64,000 nucleotides of DNA from a virus: positions 1-64,000 of the IMG/VR virus record IMGVR_UViG_3300017917_004222; one strand, given 5' to 3'. A model generated the notes under the pieces. It worked only from the letters and a program-made list of their open reading frames with translations. It did not search any database and was not told the origin of the DNA. Position 1 is the stretch's first letter. Each line of letters starts with the position of its first letter. The translations under genes were made by a program, and so were the position numbers. Positions 33,907 through 45,600 of the stretch are shown here, in pieces.

Positions 33907-35831
33907 TTAACATCTCTTCCCAGTAGAAGTCCAGTCCAGGTGGTACCACCATCATATGTAAAGAATCCCAATACATCGCGCCCTGACGCTGTGAGTGCAG
34001 GTACTACTCCGCTGGGCCACTTCACCCCGCTCCACCAGGTAATAGCTGCACTACCGCCGTTGGTTAGATCTAGAATAAAGCTCACTGCAGTGCCAGTAGT
34101 GGGCACATTACTCACTGTCAGCGTCGTTGAACCACTGATAGTGCGAGAAAAATAGTTACCAGTCGCTAGGTCAATGTTGCTTGCTGGAACTGCAACACTG
34201 GTCTCGCGTGTGCCTATCAACCTAGGCGTAGTAAGCACGCCAGAAGTTGCTGCGGCAGCGCCAATTTCGCTCAACGACCAGGCCACGTTGGCCGATCCAT
34301 CAACGCTCTTGCCTGTAGATCCCAGAGTAATTGTTCTGGCGGTTCCCCAGGTAGCAGTAGTGATGTTGGCAGTACCGTTAAATGCAGTACCATTGATATT
34401 TCTAGCAGTGGTTAGACTTGCTGCAGATCCAGTAGTGTTGATGCCGAGCGTACCAGTTACATTGGCTCCTGGCACCGAAGTTAGGCCTGCGCCGCTGCCG
34501 TTGTATTGTGCAGCATACACTTGGTTGAAGTAACTGGATACTGATCCAATGTTGCCCACTGCGTTGGTTCCAGTTTTTGCAATGGATCCGGTGGCCAAGT
34601 TGGCATACAGTGTGGTAGCGTCCACAACAACCACGTTGGCGGTACCAGCCACCTGCATGGCGATGTTGCCGCCTGTGGCAGCAATCTGCACGTTTGATGT
34701 GCCATTTTCAATTTTGCTTACCGAAATGGCTGCATCAAGCCCAGTTAGTTGGCTGCCGTTACCAATAAAGTACTGTGCTGAAATATTGGCTGCCGACACA
34801 ATGTTGCCTGTGGCCGACACAATACCAGCTGTGATGATGTTGCCACCCGACACGTTGCCAACAACGTTGGCGATGCCACTGACGCTTAGGTTTGCGCCTG
34901 CTAGGTTTGCAGTGGTGGTGATGTTGCCTGTGGCCGATACAATACCAGCGGTGGTGATGTTGCCACCAGTTACGTTGCCTGTTGCAACCACACGTCCAGC
35001 GGTGACCAAGTTGCCACCTGACACGTTGCCTGTGGCCGCTACTGCACCGGCAGTGACCAAGTTGCCGCCTGACACGTTGCCTGTGGCTGTGACTGTGCCC
35101 GGTGTCGAAACATTGGCGCCAGCAATGTTGCCAGTGACGTTTAGATTGCCCAGCACGTTGCCGCTGAAGCTGGCGCCCACGCCGTTGAAGTAACTGCCGT
35201 TGACGTTGCCGGTAACAGTGATCACGTTGCCTGCGTATGTGGCGATTCCAGACATAGCCGAACTGAGTGTGACCCCAGTATACACATACGGAAAGCTGGT
35301 GCTGATTGGCGATGCTGGTGTAAACGCATCTTGACTCACAATTGCCACTCGAGCGTTATTCACATAGATCGACGTTACAAAATGCGGGGTCGCTGTGTTG
35401 TCGTTGATGGTTTCAGGGATGGCGCCTGCTGTGCCGCTGGCACTGGAATAAGCAGGACCGACCACCAAGAATGCTGCACCTGTCCAAATTTTCAACTGTT
35501 GATTGGCAGTGTCAAACCAGAGATCGCCAACCACGTTGTTGGAGGGAGCCGAGGCACCTGCAGTGGATGAGCTGATGACTTTCCACGCTGCACCTTGCCA
35601 AACTTTCATGACTGCATTTGCACTGTCCCACCACAGCTGACCAGTCAGTGGCGCAGGGGGTGCAGTGGTGTTGCTGGAATTTTCTAAGAGATGAACAAAG
35701 TTTTCGTCAAGGAATTCGCCATAGTTGGCAACGTTTTTGCCCACCAGCACCATGCTTGACGAGCTGTTGACTGTGCCGTCAGGAATGGTAGCAAAAATCG
35801 TACCGTTTGTTAGATTAATTGTATATGCCAT
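33903..35831 (-). CDS. Tail fibre protein (642 aa)
   Basis: N-terminal part has two related units (LTGQLWWDSANAVMKVWQGAAW, VGDLWFDTANQQLKIWTGAAF) seen in phage fibre attachment regions. Residues about 215-345 are about 16-residue repeats (ATGNVSGGNLVTAGAV type), a beta-helix shaft, mirrored by 48-bp DNA repeats near 34.9-35.1 kb. The C-terminus (ARTITLGSTG...GLLLGRDVK) resembles fibre-tip domains. Role: host contact. Confidence 0.85.
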   Translation of the reverse strand: MAYTINLTNGTIFATIPDGTVNSSSSMVLVGKNVANYGEFLDENFVHLLENSSNTTAPPAPLTGQLWWDSANAVMKVWQGAAWKVISSSTAGASAPSNNVVGDLWFDTANQQLKIWTGAAFLVVGPAYSSASGTAGAIPETINDNTATPHFVTSIYVNNARVAIVSQDAFTPASPISTSFPYVYTGVTLSSAMSGIATYAGNVITVTGNVNGSYFNGVGASFSGNVLGNLNVTGNIAGANVSTPGTVTATGNVSGGNLVTAGAVAATGNVSGGNLVTAGRVVATGNVTGGNITTAGIVSATGNITTTANLAGANLSVSGIANVVGNVSGGNIITAGIVSATGNIVSAANISAQYFIGNGSQLTGLDAAISVSKIENGTSNVQIAATGGNIAMQVAGTANVVVVDATTLYANLATGSIAKTGTNAVGNIGSVSSYFNQVYAAQYNGSGAGLTSVPGANVTGTLGINTTGSAASLTTARNINGTAFNGTANITTATWGTARTITLGSTGKSVDGSANVAWSLSEIGAAAATSGVLTTPRLIGTRETSVAVPASNIDLATGNYFSRTISGSTTLTVSNVPTTGTAVSFILDLTNGGSAAITWWSGVKWPSGVVPALTASGRDVLGFFTYDGGTTWTGLLLGRDVK

Positions 35832-35851
35832 GGTATCTTACCTGTTCCTTG

Positions 35852-36457
35852 TTACACTGCATTGATGTTGCTGAGAGTTTGAATTCGTACAGTGTAATCG
35901 ATCTGAATTTGTCTGTTCAAACTCTTTTGTACCGGGTGAAACACCACATGTGTGATGAGTCTTAGGTCGTCGGGTGCCCCGTTCCAGGCCTTGAGACCCA
36001 GTTCGTCAAACACAAATTCCCCGTTGAAATCGGTACTGTTGTCAAACGCCTGTTGTCCTGCAGGTTCACCGTAGTCCAGCAAACAAGTGACCAAGACATC
36101 GCTGTACACCGTGCCAGCTGTGTGCAACACTGTGAGCTTGTTGTTTTCAGGGTCGGTATCAGCTGCTGAATTGTCGTTGACAACTTTTGCGTATGTTTGG
36201 TTGTACAAGGCAGCATTTTGCCCTGTGGTGTTGGGTGGCAAGTATGTGATCACACCAGTTGCATCCACCGAGCTGCCGCCGTTGCCAAATGCCATCTGAT
36301 AGATGTATCCCAGCTGACGATCTGCAAGGCTCTGGGCCAGCGCGATGCTCATGTTCTCATAGTGAATGGCATTGCGTTTGTCAACAAATACTTCGCCACT
36401 GTTGGGATCATGGATCTTAAGAAAACCTTCAATTTTGCACAGTCCTGACGTAATCAT
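35852..36457 (-). CDS. Virion structural protein (201 aa)
   Basis: Begins MITSGLCKIEGFLKIHDPNSG, then DKRNAIHYENMSIALAQSLADRQLGYIYQMAFGNGG and, near the end, HPVQKSLNRQIQIDYTVRIQTLSNINAV. Lies between the giant wedge protein and the fibre, the region where T4 has gp8-gp10, so a baseplate-fibre connector is likely; no residue-level match was made. Overlaps the small ORF upstream by ATGA. Confidence 0.7.
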   Translation of the reverse strand: MITSGLCKIEGFLKIHDPNSGEVFVDKRNAIHYENMSIALAQSLADRQLGYIYQMAFGNGGSSVDATGVITYLPPNTTGQNAALYNQTYAKVVNDNSAADTDPENNKLTVLHTAGTVYSDVLVTCLLDYGEPAGQQAFDNSTDFNGEFVFDELGLKAWNGAPDDLRLITHVVFHPVQKSLNRQIQIDYTVRIQTLSNINAV

Positions 36458-36618
36458 CCTCGAGTCTCCACAATAGTCTTGTTTGTATTTGGATCAAAAA
36501 TTCTCATGTGAGCTTGCACACTGATTGACCCCAGTTCGTTGGGTCTGCGTGGTGCAGCCGGCTTGTTGGGCTCAGCCGGCTTTTTTTCCGAATTTGCTGG
36601 TATATTTGACATGGTCAT
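36454..36618 (-). CDS. Small protein, apparent N-terminal paralogue of the 201-aa protein (54 aa)
   Basis: Pro/Lys-rich N-terminus (SEKKPAEPNKPAAPRRPNE) followed by SVQAHMRIFDPNTNKTIVETRG, which echoes GFLKIHDPNSGEVFVDKRN of the next protein. Its stop overlaps the next start (ATGA). Start may be 36618 or 36612. ATAAATA at its 5' end may be a late promoter for the following genes. Confidence 0.65.
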   Translation of the reverse strand: MTMSNIPANSEKKPAEPNKPAAPRRPNELGSISVQAHMRIFDPNTNKTIVETRG

Positions 36619-36619
36619 T

Positions 36620-36626
36620 TATTTAT
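36620..36626 (-). promoter_or_regulatory. Possible late promoter
   Basis: Minus-strand GGATAAATAAATG contains the T4-type late core ATAAATA. Confidence 0.35.
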
Positions 36627-36630
36627 CCGG

Positions 36631-39600
36631 TCATAAACCACGCAGAAACCTTGCTGGTGCTGTGTTGGTTTCTTGCAGCGCAACACCATTGCTGGGTGTG
36701 CTGATTCCAGGTGCATACCAAGTCACACCACGACGCTGCAGTATGGTTACTTCAACCCCAGCTGGCGGTGCTGCCAATTCAGGGCTTGCGCCCGAATCCA
36801 CAACAAATTCAACAGTGGCCGGGGTGCCCGAAGTCACATTGTAGCGATACTGGCTGACCGCCGAAGTATCGTCTTGCGCATATTGCCGGACTCCGCCTAC
36901 ATACACCTCAAGACTTCTTGCAAACTGCGAGAATGTTCCGCCAAAAGTTGCGGTGGATATATCGCTGGCCACAAACACTGTGTTAACACCATCTCCCAGT
37001 GCGGTGTTGCGCACCACATAGTCTTGGTACTCTGGTGCCAACAAGTTGCCCTGATTGATGTCAGTTACCACAGCGCCCACCGAGTGATCAGCTGCTGCTG
37101 TTCCTGCTGTGCCGCGCATGAGTCCACCAATGGTGTTGTTGACAATGTTGCGATCGCGATACATTATGCGCTCGCCGTCGATTGTGACCACACCAAAGAT
37201 GCCAGCAACAAGATCAGGTTCGGTCAACGCTGCGGCATTGTCAACAAAGATCACAGTGTCTGCTGAGGACACTGGGCGAGCAACCACAGTGGAAGTGGCG
37301 CTGGTGATTCTGTATGTTGCCTGCACTCCGCGCATGTCCTGGAAGATCCTAAACGCAATTGCTTCGGGTACCACATTCTCAGTGAACTCAGTGACCGCTA
37401 GGGTTTGAGCAATTGATATTGTGCCCGAGCTCAGGATCAGGTATTGCCCATCAATTGTGAAGTCAATACCTTCGCTGAGTCGATATCCATCCAATGTTAC
37501 CCACAAGCGGTTGGGCGACACTGTGCGGTTCAAGAAGAAGTTGTTGCTGGTTGTGACCACACCCACTTGATACGAGAACGATCCTGGGTCGCCAGTGACT
37601 GAGCCCTCGTCAAACAGTGTGGTATCGTAGCCTTGTTCAACACCCACAGTTTCAGTGACAGGTCCCCTGAACACCAGTGTGGCAATGTCTTGTTGCGCAG
37701 TATCGTTCCAGGTTGTGATTTCCACACGATCGTTAACAGACAAGATGGTGTTGATGTTCAAGAACTCGCCTGAAACATAGTAGTCGGCTTGTGTGCTCAC
37801 ACTGATGAGGACGGTTGCACCAGCTGGTGGCGCTGTAATGAACTCAACTTGTCGTCCTGGAACATTGCTTCCGTCCCAGTTTGTGACCACGTACTGTCCA
37901 GACACTGGTCCGATAGACTGCACCTGTAGCACACCGTCGACCCATACCAGCACATCGGTGGCCGAGTCAATGATTTGTTGGCTGAAGCCGCCGCGCTGGG
38001 GCAATCCAAATCTAACGGTGCTGTCGTCGCCAAACCACTCAATACATTCATAAGGGCGTAGTCGTCGACCGTTGACAGTGACCACCATGTTGGCTGGGTT
38101 GGTTCCGCCAACGTAGTTGGTCAGCTGAATGGTCTTGGACACCGCAGTGGCCGCATCAATCACAACCGACTGCACTTGCGGTGCACTCCAGCTGTACTGC
38201 ACTGGAGAAGTGGTGCCCAGTGCTGCAACAAACACACCATCTGATGGGTTGAACGTGCTGTTGAACTCGATCAGGGTCTGAGTTGTGGGCACAAAGTTAT
38301 CCCAGTAGTTGGTATCTGTGATGTCTATACCAATCGGCACATCAGCATTGGCTCGATAGTAGTCGTTGCCATTCTTGACCACGTCAAGGCGCAACCAACT
38401 CACAGTGTCTGACCACGGAGTGCTGGGGTAGTAGGCAGACCAAGTGGCTCCAGACTGGGCCAGGCCATTCACAATCACCGCCAGCTCTTGTATCTCGGCT
38501 GCATTGACTGGAATCACAACCGTTTCGGTGAACAAATCTGCACCCAAGTAGTTCTGTCTGAACAGTTCGCTACCGCCGCCCAGGCTGTAGATCTGGATGT
38601 TGATGACATCGCCATTGGTGGCGTTCAACACTGTCACGGTCTTGTTCTCGTAGTCAATGGTGTAATCGACGTCAAGTGCGAGATCCAGGCCAGTGGTTGC
38701 ATTGTAAACCAAAAGCACTACTGGGGCTGCTAGATCAACATCGCCCCAGCTGTAGGTGGGTTCTGCAGTGTCAAAAAAGTAGCGAGCGGTTTGAATTGCA
38801 AATCCGTGACCGTTGCTGGTCCAGTCGCTGCCCGGGCGAGTGTACACTCTGAAGTCCAAGGTGTCGTACTCTGAGCCGTTTACCAGTTCTTCTGGGGCAT
38901 GACCTTCGTATGGTCCCACAAACTCACCGCCTGCCACGTTGATGTCAGTTGGACGAGTTCCCAGATATTGGTCAGCAAAGCTGCTGGCGTACACTGCATC
39001 AATTGGAGTTGTGTCCATGAAGTCTGGACCAAACACCTGAACTCCGGGGTAATCGGTACCGTTGATCAGCAGTGGCAGATCCAAGCCAGGCTGATCAGCG
39101 GTTGGGTTGTAATAGCCCATGGTTCGATCCACGCCCGACAGTTCGGTTGCTGGCACCGGAACCCAGTTGTCAAGATCAAAAGTTGGTCCTTCCACTGCGG
39201 TGCTGCCATCGGTGTTTTCAGCGCGCCACACACTGTTGTTGTAACGAACCAATGTGCCGTTTTCATAAGTGACGTTGGGTTGCCACTCTTGGATCTGGCT
39301 CTGATATTCGTAGCGGTCAAATTTGATCACAGTCTTGATGCTGCGAACCACTGGATTCAGCATGACTGGGTATGCAGTGGCTCCTTGGCCGTTGCCGCCA
39401 GTGATGGTGATGACCGGAGTAGTCACATAACCTGATCCTGGGTTGACCACAGAGATAGCAATCACTTGTCCGCTGCTGTTTATTGCTGCCTGCAGCAGGG
39501 CTGGTTCTACTGCATCTCCAGTGACAGTCACCGTCGGAGCAGATGTATAGCCGCTGCCACCGTTGGTCACTCGAACACTGTCCACATGCAGTGTGTAATT

Positions 39601-42600
39601 TTCAAACCACTGACTCCATGGCCACTGTGTCCAAATTGTGTCAGACGCTGCCGCGCTGCTGGGCGATGTGCCTGGCGATGCAGTAGAAGCAGTGTAAGGC
39701 AACAGTACAGGGCTTGTGAACTGCGGCACCGGCAGTGTGCGATTCCAATAGGCCGGTAGATCAAAGTCCGACATGTCGCCAGCGAACTGATCCAGACCAT
39801 TGTAGGTGAGGTTGAATTCACGCACTTGCACATGGTATGGCTTGACTTCTTGGATGTAGTCGGTCACAAACTCTTGATTGTCCTGCACATAGTTGGGGAA
39901 AGGCAGTAGTTCGCGAATTCGGTGATCCACGTCAATCAAGCTGGTCTTGACCAGCCAATCAGGTGCACGGAACTGACTCAAGATGAAATCAAACATCGAA
40001 GTCAGGCTTCGGTTGCGTTCGATCTGCAGTTCTTCCACAAACAATTCTTGGTTGATGGCTTGTAGAATCTTTCGTGTTTCCACAACTGGATCCTGGTCAA
40101 AATACTGAGAGTCAAACACATCAGCATCAAAACCAAATCGTCCAATGGAGTAATCGTACAGCACTGCCGAGATAGCAATGGTACCGTCTTGCAGTGCAAC
40201 TCGGTCCCAGCCAGTGGCCGAGCGAATATAAATCTCCCACTTGCCTTGACTGTTGGATGTGACCTTGACACTGCTGCCCACAGGTGCTTGACTCAAGCTC
40301 AGAGAGCTCAAGTTGGCGTACAATGGAACTTCAGCGGCCAACTGCGAAGATGGGTTGTATCCCACTTGATACCAGTTGATATAACTCCAGTAGTCCGAAG
40401 TCACGTAATTTTGCACCTTGGTCAGCCGCAGCTCGCGCAAGGCTGGGTTGACTTGTGTGGGGCTCACAGTGTAAATGGTCCAGCGGCCGTTGTTGTCAGC
40501 GTCGGTGCTGACCAGGTACTTGTAGCCCATGGGCACTGCATAGATGTTCTGATAAGACAGTACTTCCAAGTTTGCCACTTCAAAATCCCACTCACCAGAG
40601 CTGGCAGTGGGTTTGGGGTCGCTGCTGTTCAACAACGAAAAGTTTCGGGTTTCCGATACTGGGAACTGAGCCAGCACACGGTTCACGCGGGTTATGTAGT
40701 TCTTGAGCGCCAAGAATCGATCCGCAAACATGCTCTGACGTGGGCGGAACTGCACACCGTAACGCTGGCTGATTGGCAGATTGGGGTCTGGCACAAGGTT
40801 GCCCGAAGTATCGACGCCGCAGAAGGAGTCCAGCAACTTACGGTACAGCGACGAGCTCAAGAATGCATCTGCACGACCTTGCGCGATCAACTCATATTCA
40901 GTGTGAACGTTGGCATCAGTCAACTGCTGATCAAACTCAATGCTGATCACAGTGTCTTGCGCTTCGATGAATCGCAAACCGTTGTAGATGGCAATGGTAC
41001 TGCTGTTGATCGGTGCCACATAGGATACACCGCTGCTGCGAGGATTGGCAATGTACTGCGCCACCGCTGCGGCGCTGAGTGTTTTGCCTTGCGATGTGTC
41101 AATTGTGGTAATACCTCGGACCCAGAAGTAGTAGGTGGTCTCGAAGATTCCTTCCTGAGTCAATCTGGTACCAATAGAGTAACTCACAGTACTCAACACA
41201 GTGCCTGGTCCAGTGTAGTTGGCAGGCGGTACACTGCTGCTGATCCACTGATACACATCAACACTGGAGCCAGGGAAAATCTGTCCCCAACGTCGGCTGG
41301 CATACACAATATCATCTTGGTTAGGGTCCAGGAATCGCACGGTACTGATATCCCACCAAATCTGTCCCACTTGTGTTTGACCCCAGGGCTGGCCAATGTT
41401 GTTGACTGGGCCCACGTTGTAGCCTGCAGGATCAACTGCACCAACAAAGTCAATGTTTTCTTGTGCAGCGCCCAGCACTTTGCCTTGCAATGGATCAAAG
41501 AAATCAAAGTACTCGGTGTTGGCACCAGTCACGCGATCATACATGAATACAGAATTCAGCAGGCGAATATCAATCACTGGCTGCTGTTGGTGAATCACTG
41601 CCCATGCTGGGCGCTGTGTTTCGTTGTCAAACAGGAATGCCGAGCCATATGCTGCGGCGCTGTCGCCGGCATCGTTGCCCGGTGCACCCACGGCCAACAG
41701 ACCCGAAGTGTAGTTCACTGCTATACCAAACTGATCGTACGGAAGAACCTTGTTGTTGCCAATCTGCTGACCAAACACATAGTTTCCAACACTGGTGATT
41801 TTGCTTGCATCAGCATCAGCCAAGAAGTCGTATGTGTAAACAGCACCGCTCTGAACTTCAAGTGAGTAGAACTCGGTTCCACCGCCATCAAATGTCGTGG
41901 CCGGAACCTGCAGAGTTGCATCAAAGTCAAAAGTCACTGGCAAATACAAGGAACCGTTGGGCGCGCCCACTACTAGAGTAGAGCCAGTGTTTTCGATACT
42001 GAGACTGTGTCCAAATGCAGCATAGTCAACTGCTCTTGGGCTGAAAATGGTCTGTGCGTACACAAATACTTCAAAGCCCAGGGCTGCCCATGCAGTGCCT
42101 ACCGAGCCAGGTTGCACTCGCAACTTGTTGCGTGGTGGTACTGACTCAAGATTCACAACCGAGATGGTCAGTCGCCCATCAGCGCTGGCGCTGGCAGTGA
42201 CGTTGGGAACCTGTGCAGAGATAGCTGCCGCCAGACTTGCTACAGTGGCTGCCAGTGGTACTGCAATCTCTTGTTCGTTCACACGGATGGTGTGTCCTGC
42301 AGTCAAAACTGGGTTGGTATTCTTGCTGGTAATGGTGCCAAACACTTGTGGCTGGTTCACCATCCACTGTACTGCGCCGCCTTTGAATGCTTGCTGGCTG
42401 TTTTGCGGTGCACCAATAAACACACTGCTGCCTGCTGCCACAATTTCAACCGACTGTCCAAAGTTGGTCATCTCAGTTGAGTTGTTGACCACAGTGCCCG
42501 AGCTGTCTACGGTTTGCTGGACCAGCTCTTGCATCAGCGCGAAGCGGTTGGTTTCAATCTCAATCACATCGCCAATTTCGAGGTCAGCGTAGATTGTGAT

Positions 42601-45600
42601 GTTGTTGCCAGACACTGTGAAGCTGTTGTCACGATTTAGTGTGGTATCAGCTTGGTTTACCAAGAACACGCCGTTGACGCTAACTGCCACAGGGGCAATT
42701 GGTGCCGAACCATCAACAGTGAATGTGGTTGAACTGGGATCTTGTCCGTAAATGAATTTCTGAACGTTGCGAGTGAACACATATGCTTTTCCAGCCTGTG
42801 TTTTGCCATCAACTGTTTGATTGCTGCATCCAACAATTATTTGACGGCCGTCTGACGTGCAATTTACACTGTGACCAAATCTAGATCCAGCGGGTAGCCC
42901 TGCTGGAGCAATACCTCCAGACATCAGTCTAAAATAGCTGTTGGCTCGCACCACAATTGCTGCACCCGCAGGCGGCACGTTGGAGAACGATATAGTAGCT
43001 GGGAACAGGATTGTGTCAGTGAAACCATAGTCGGTTCCTGCTCGCTGAATCACACCGTTTACATATACCGAGAACGAGTACAAGTTGTTGACTGTGAAGA
43101 AGTACGGAGCTATTAAAAATTCATGCGCCAACGCAGGCGGGGTGTAGCTGGTGACTGCAATGGACAAGATACCACCAGATGTGTCAACTGTGCTCACTGT
43201 GATCAAGAGATTGCTGGGGGATCCTGGGCCGTTACCGCCAAAGTCGTCTTTGTCGATGGTCAACACATCGCCCGCTGTGTACCCTGTACCAGGTGCAGAC
43301 ATACTGACACTACCAGCAGTGGCGCCGGGTTGGCCTACCTGGCCTCGCTGACGCACCACAGTGAACTCAGCATTGCTGCCGGTACCACCTGTTGCAGTAA
43401 CATTGCGATACACACCGTAATCCAACTGCTTGCTGGACACACGAGATATAATCACAGTAGATCCTGCTGCTGGCGGGGTATTGAATTGCACCGACGCAAA
43501 GTCGCCTGCCACAGTGTAGTCTGTGGGATTCTCCAACAGAGTAGTGTCCACGACCACAGTGAGTTGCTCATCGTCGTCAATTTGTATGGTGTCTGCGATG
43601 GCTACAGTTGTTTCGGTTCCAGTGGCAGTGAATCGAATCACTTGATCTTCCCAGTCCACACGGCCATATGCTACCAAACGGTTGTTGCCAGGTTGGCCCA
43701 CGTACAGCCACTTTTCATCCTGACTCATGGCAACCGAGTATCCAAATTCTACCGGAGGCAGTGCCCCAGCTGACACAGTGGGAGTAGAAAGCACTTGCCA
43801 GAATTGATATGGGTTAGACCCAGGTGCGCTGGCAGAAAAATCCTGGTGAATTATGGTAACCGCGCCCACGTTGGCTTCGCCTGCAGGACCAAGACTGCGA
43901 CTTGCGCCTGCTGCGGCCCAGTCTCTGAACCCTGCAGTTACCGAATTACCCAGCCCCAACACATTTGATGTGTTTAGAGTCATGACAATGTCAGTGGAGT
44001 CGCTGGCAGTTACTGGAGTGTATTGCGTTTCATTGCCCTTGAGGTACACATACACTGCACCACGCTGTGTACCAGTTCCGGCATCATAGCGCGGACTACC
44101 CACAAACAATGAATTTTTGTTCAAGGTTTGTGCAACGCTGGCGCCAAACTGTTCAGTTTCGTCCAACAACTTTGGACGCAACAGGTACTGAGGATCACGG
44201 AACACAAACGGATCTTGTTTCTCCAGCACTTGCCACAGACCAGCACCGTTGTTGTCCACCCAAACTCGGGTACCCGAAGCAATTCGTGATGCAAATGGCA
44301 GGTCAATGATGTCGCTGGCTTGCACCACACGCTGAGATTGCAGGGTGAATCCAAGCCCATTGCCGTTGATCACAGTCTGTCCGCCTGGTGGCAGCGCCAA
44401 TGCAATAGACAATTCAGTTGGCGAAGACACTGACAACACAGTGTACACTCCGTCCACCTGGCTGTCAAAGAATCGAATGATCAAGGGATCATTGGCTTTG
44501 AGGTTGTGCTGATCACTAAACACCACACGGCAAGTGAGGTTCAAGTTGTCGCAAATGTGTGTGATGCGACCTGGCACAGTTTGCACACGATACACATTCC
44601 AGTCATAACTGTTGACCTTGGCCACCCAGACTGATGCACCTGCAGTGACTTCGTCAATGTTGGCTCGCAAGTTGTCAAGATCGTCAATGCTGAACACTGT
44701 GATATCCACATCGTCGATGTTGACGTAACCAGCAGTGGGCAATGCAATATCAGTAGGCAGAGTGTAGGTTGTGGGCAGAATATCCGGCGAGGTCAGTTTG
44801 AAACTGCTTTTCCACACATCGCTCAACACCACTGTTTGATCAGCTTGGCTGGGTTGATCAGGATTGATTACTTGAACCAGGCATGGGTTGCTGTTGAGCA
44901 GGCTCTTGTTGAGTCTCAAGTCAAAATAGCTGCGGTTGGCGTTGGCGCCGTAAGTGGCACGCAAAATCGCCCAGTTTTCATACACTGTGTAGTCGGCAAC
45001 TTCTTTGCCAAAGTCGCCTGGCGACAGCAACTGCAGGCTGCCCAGAGTACCTTTGGTGGAAGTGAACTGCTTGTAGATGTTGACCTGGCTCACATCGTCA
45101 AGATTCAACGCTGCAAAATATGTGCGTGGGCGGAATCCAATCAAGCCATAACTGAGCAGATCGTTATCTACTTCAAGGTTGGCCACGTTGACATTGTAGC
45201 TGTTGGACAACTGATCTGCCTTGTTGGCAATGTTGGGCAGCAGGCCGCGCTCGACCATGGTGTAATCACTTTGTGCCCAGTCAGAGTAGTTGAATGTGGT
45301 GCCCGGCTGCACAATGTTCAGTGCGCTCCAGTACACGTTCTTGTACTTGACCAGCTCACCCTTGGTGTACTTTTTGGTGGGTTCCCACTCGGCAACAGTG
45401 TCCTGATTCAGGATAAAGCCCTGTGCATCCACAGTGCCGTTCCATTCCGATGACACGTTTCCAATCAACAACAGTCGGCTCTGGCGAGCGCCGGTCACAG
45501 GATCCAGCACAAGATCGCCAAACGCACTGGTGTTGTTGAACACCAGGATATGCTCATAACTGGTGTAACGCAGATCAGCAAAGCTCAGGGCCTGACCGTT

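Noticed and set aside
34840-35110. 48-bp tandem DNA repeats as a non-coding repeat or origin
   Set aside because: They are in frame with, and explained by, the beta-helix repeats of the tail fibre gene.
40189-41865. Plus-strand frame of 558 codons inside the giant structural gene
   Set aside because: Shadow of the highly biased minus-strand coding sequence; no start signal or recognisable domain.
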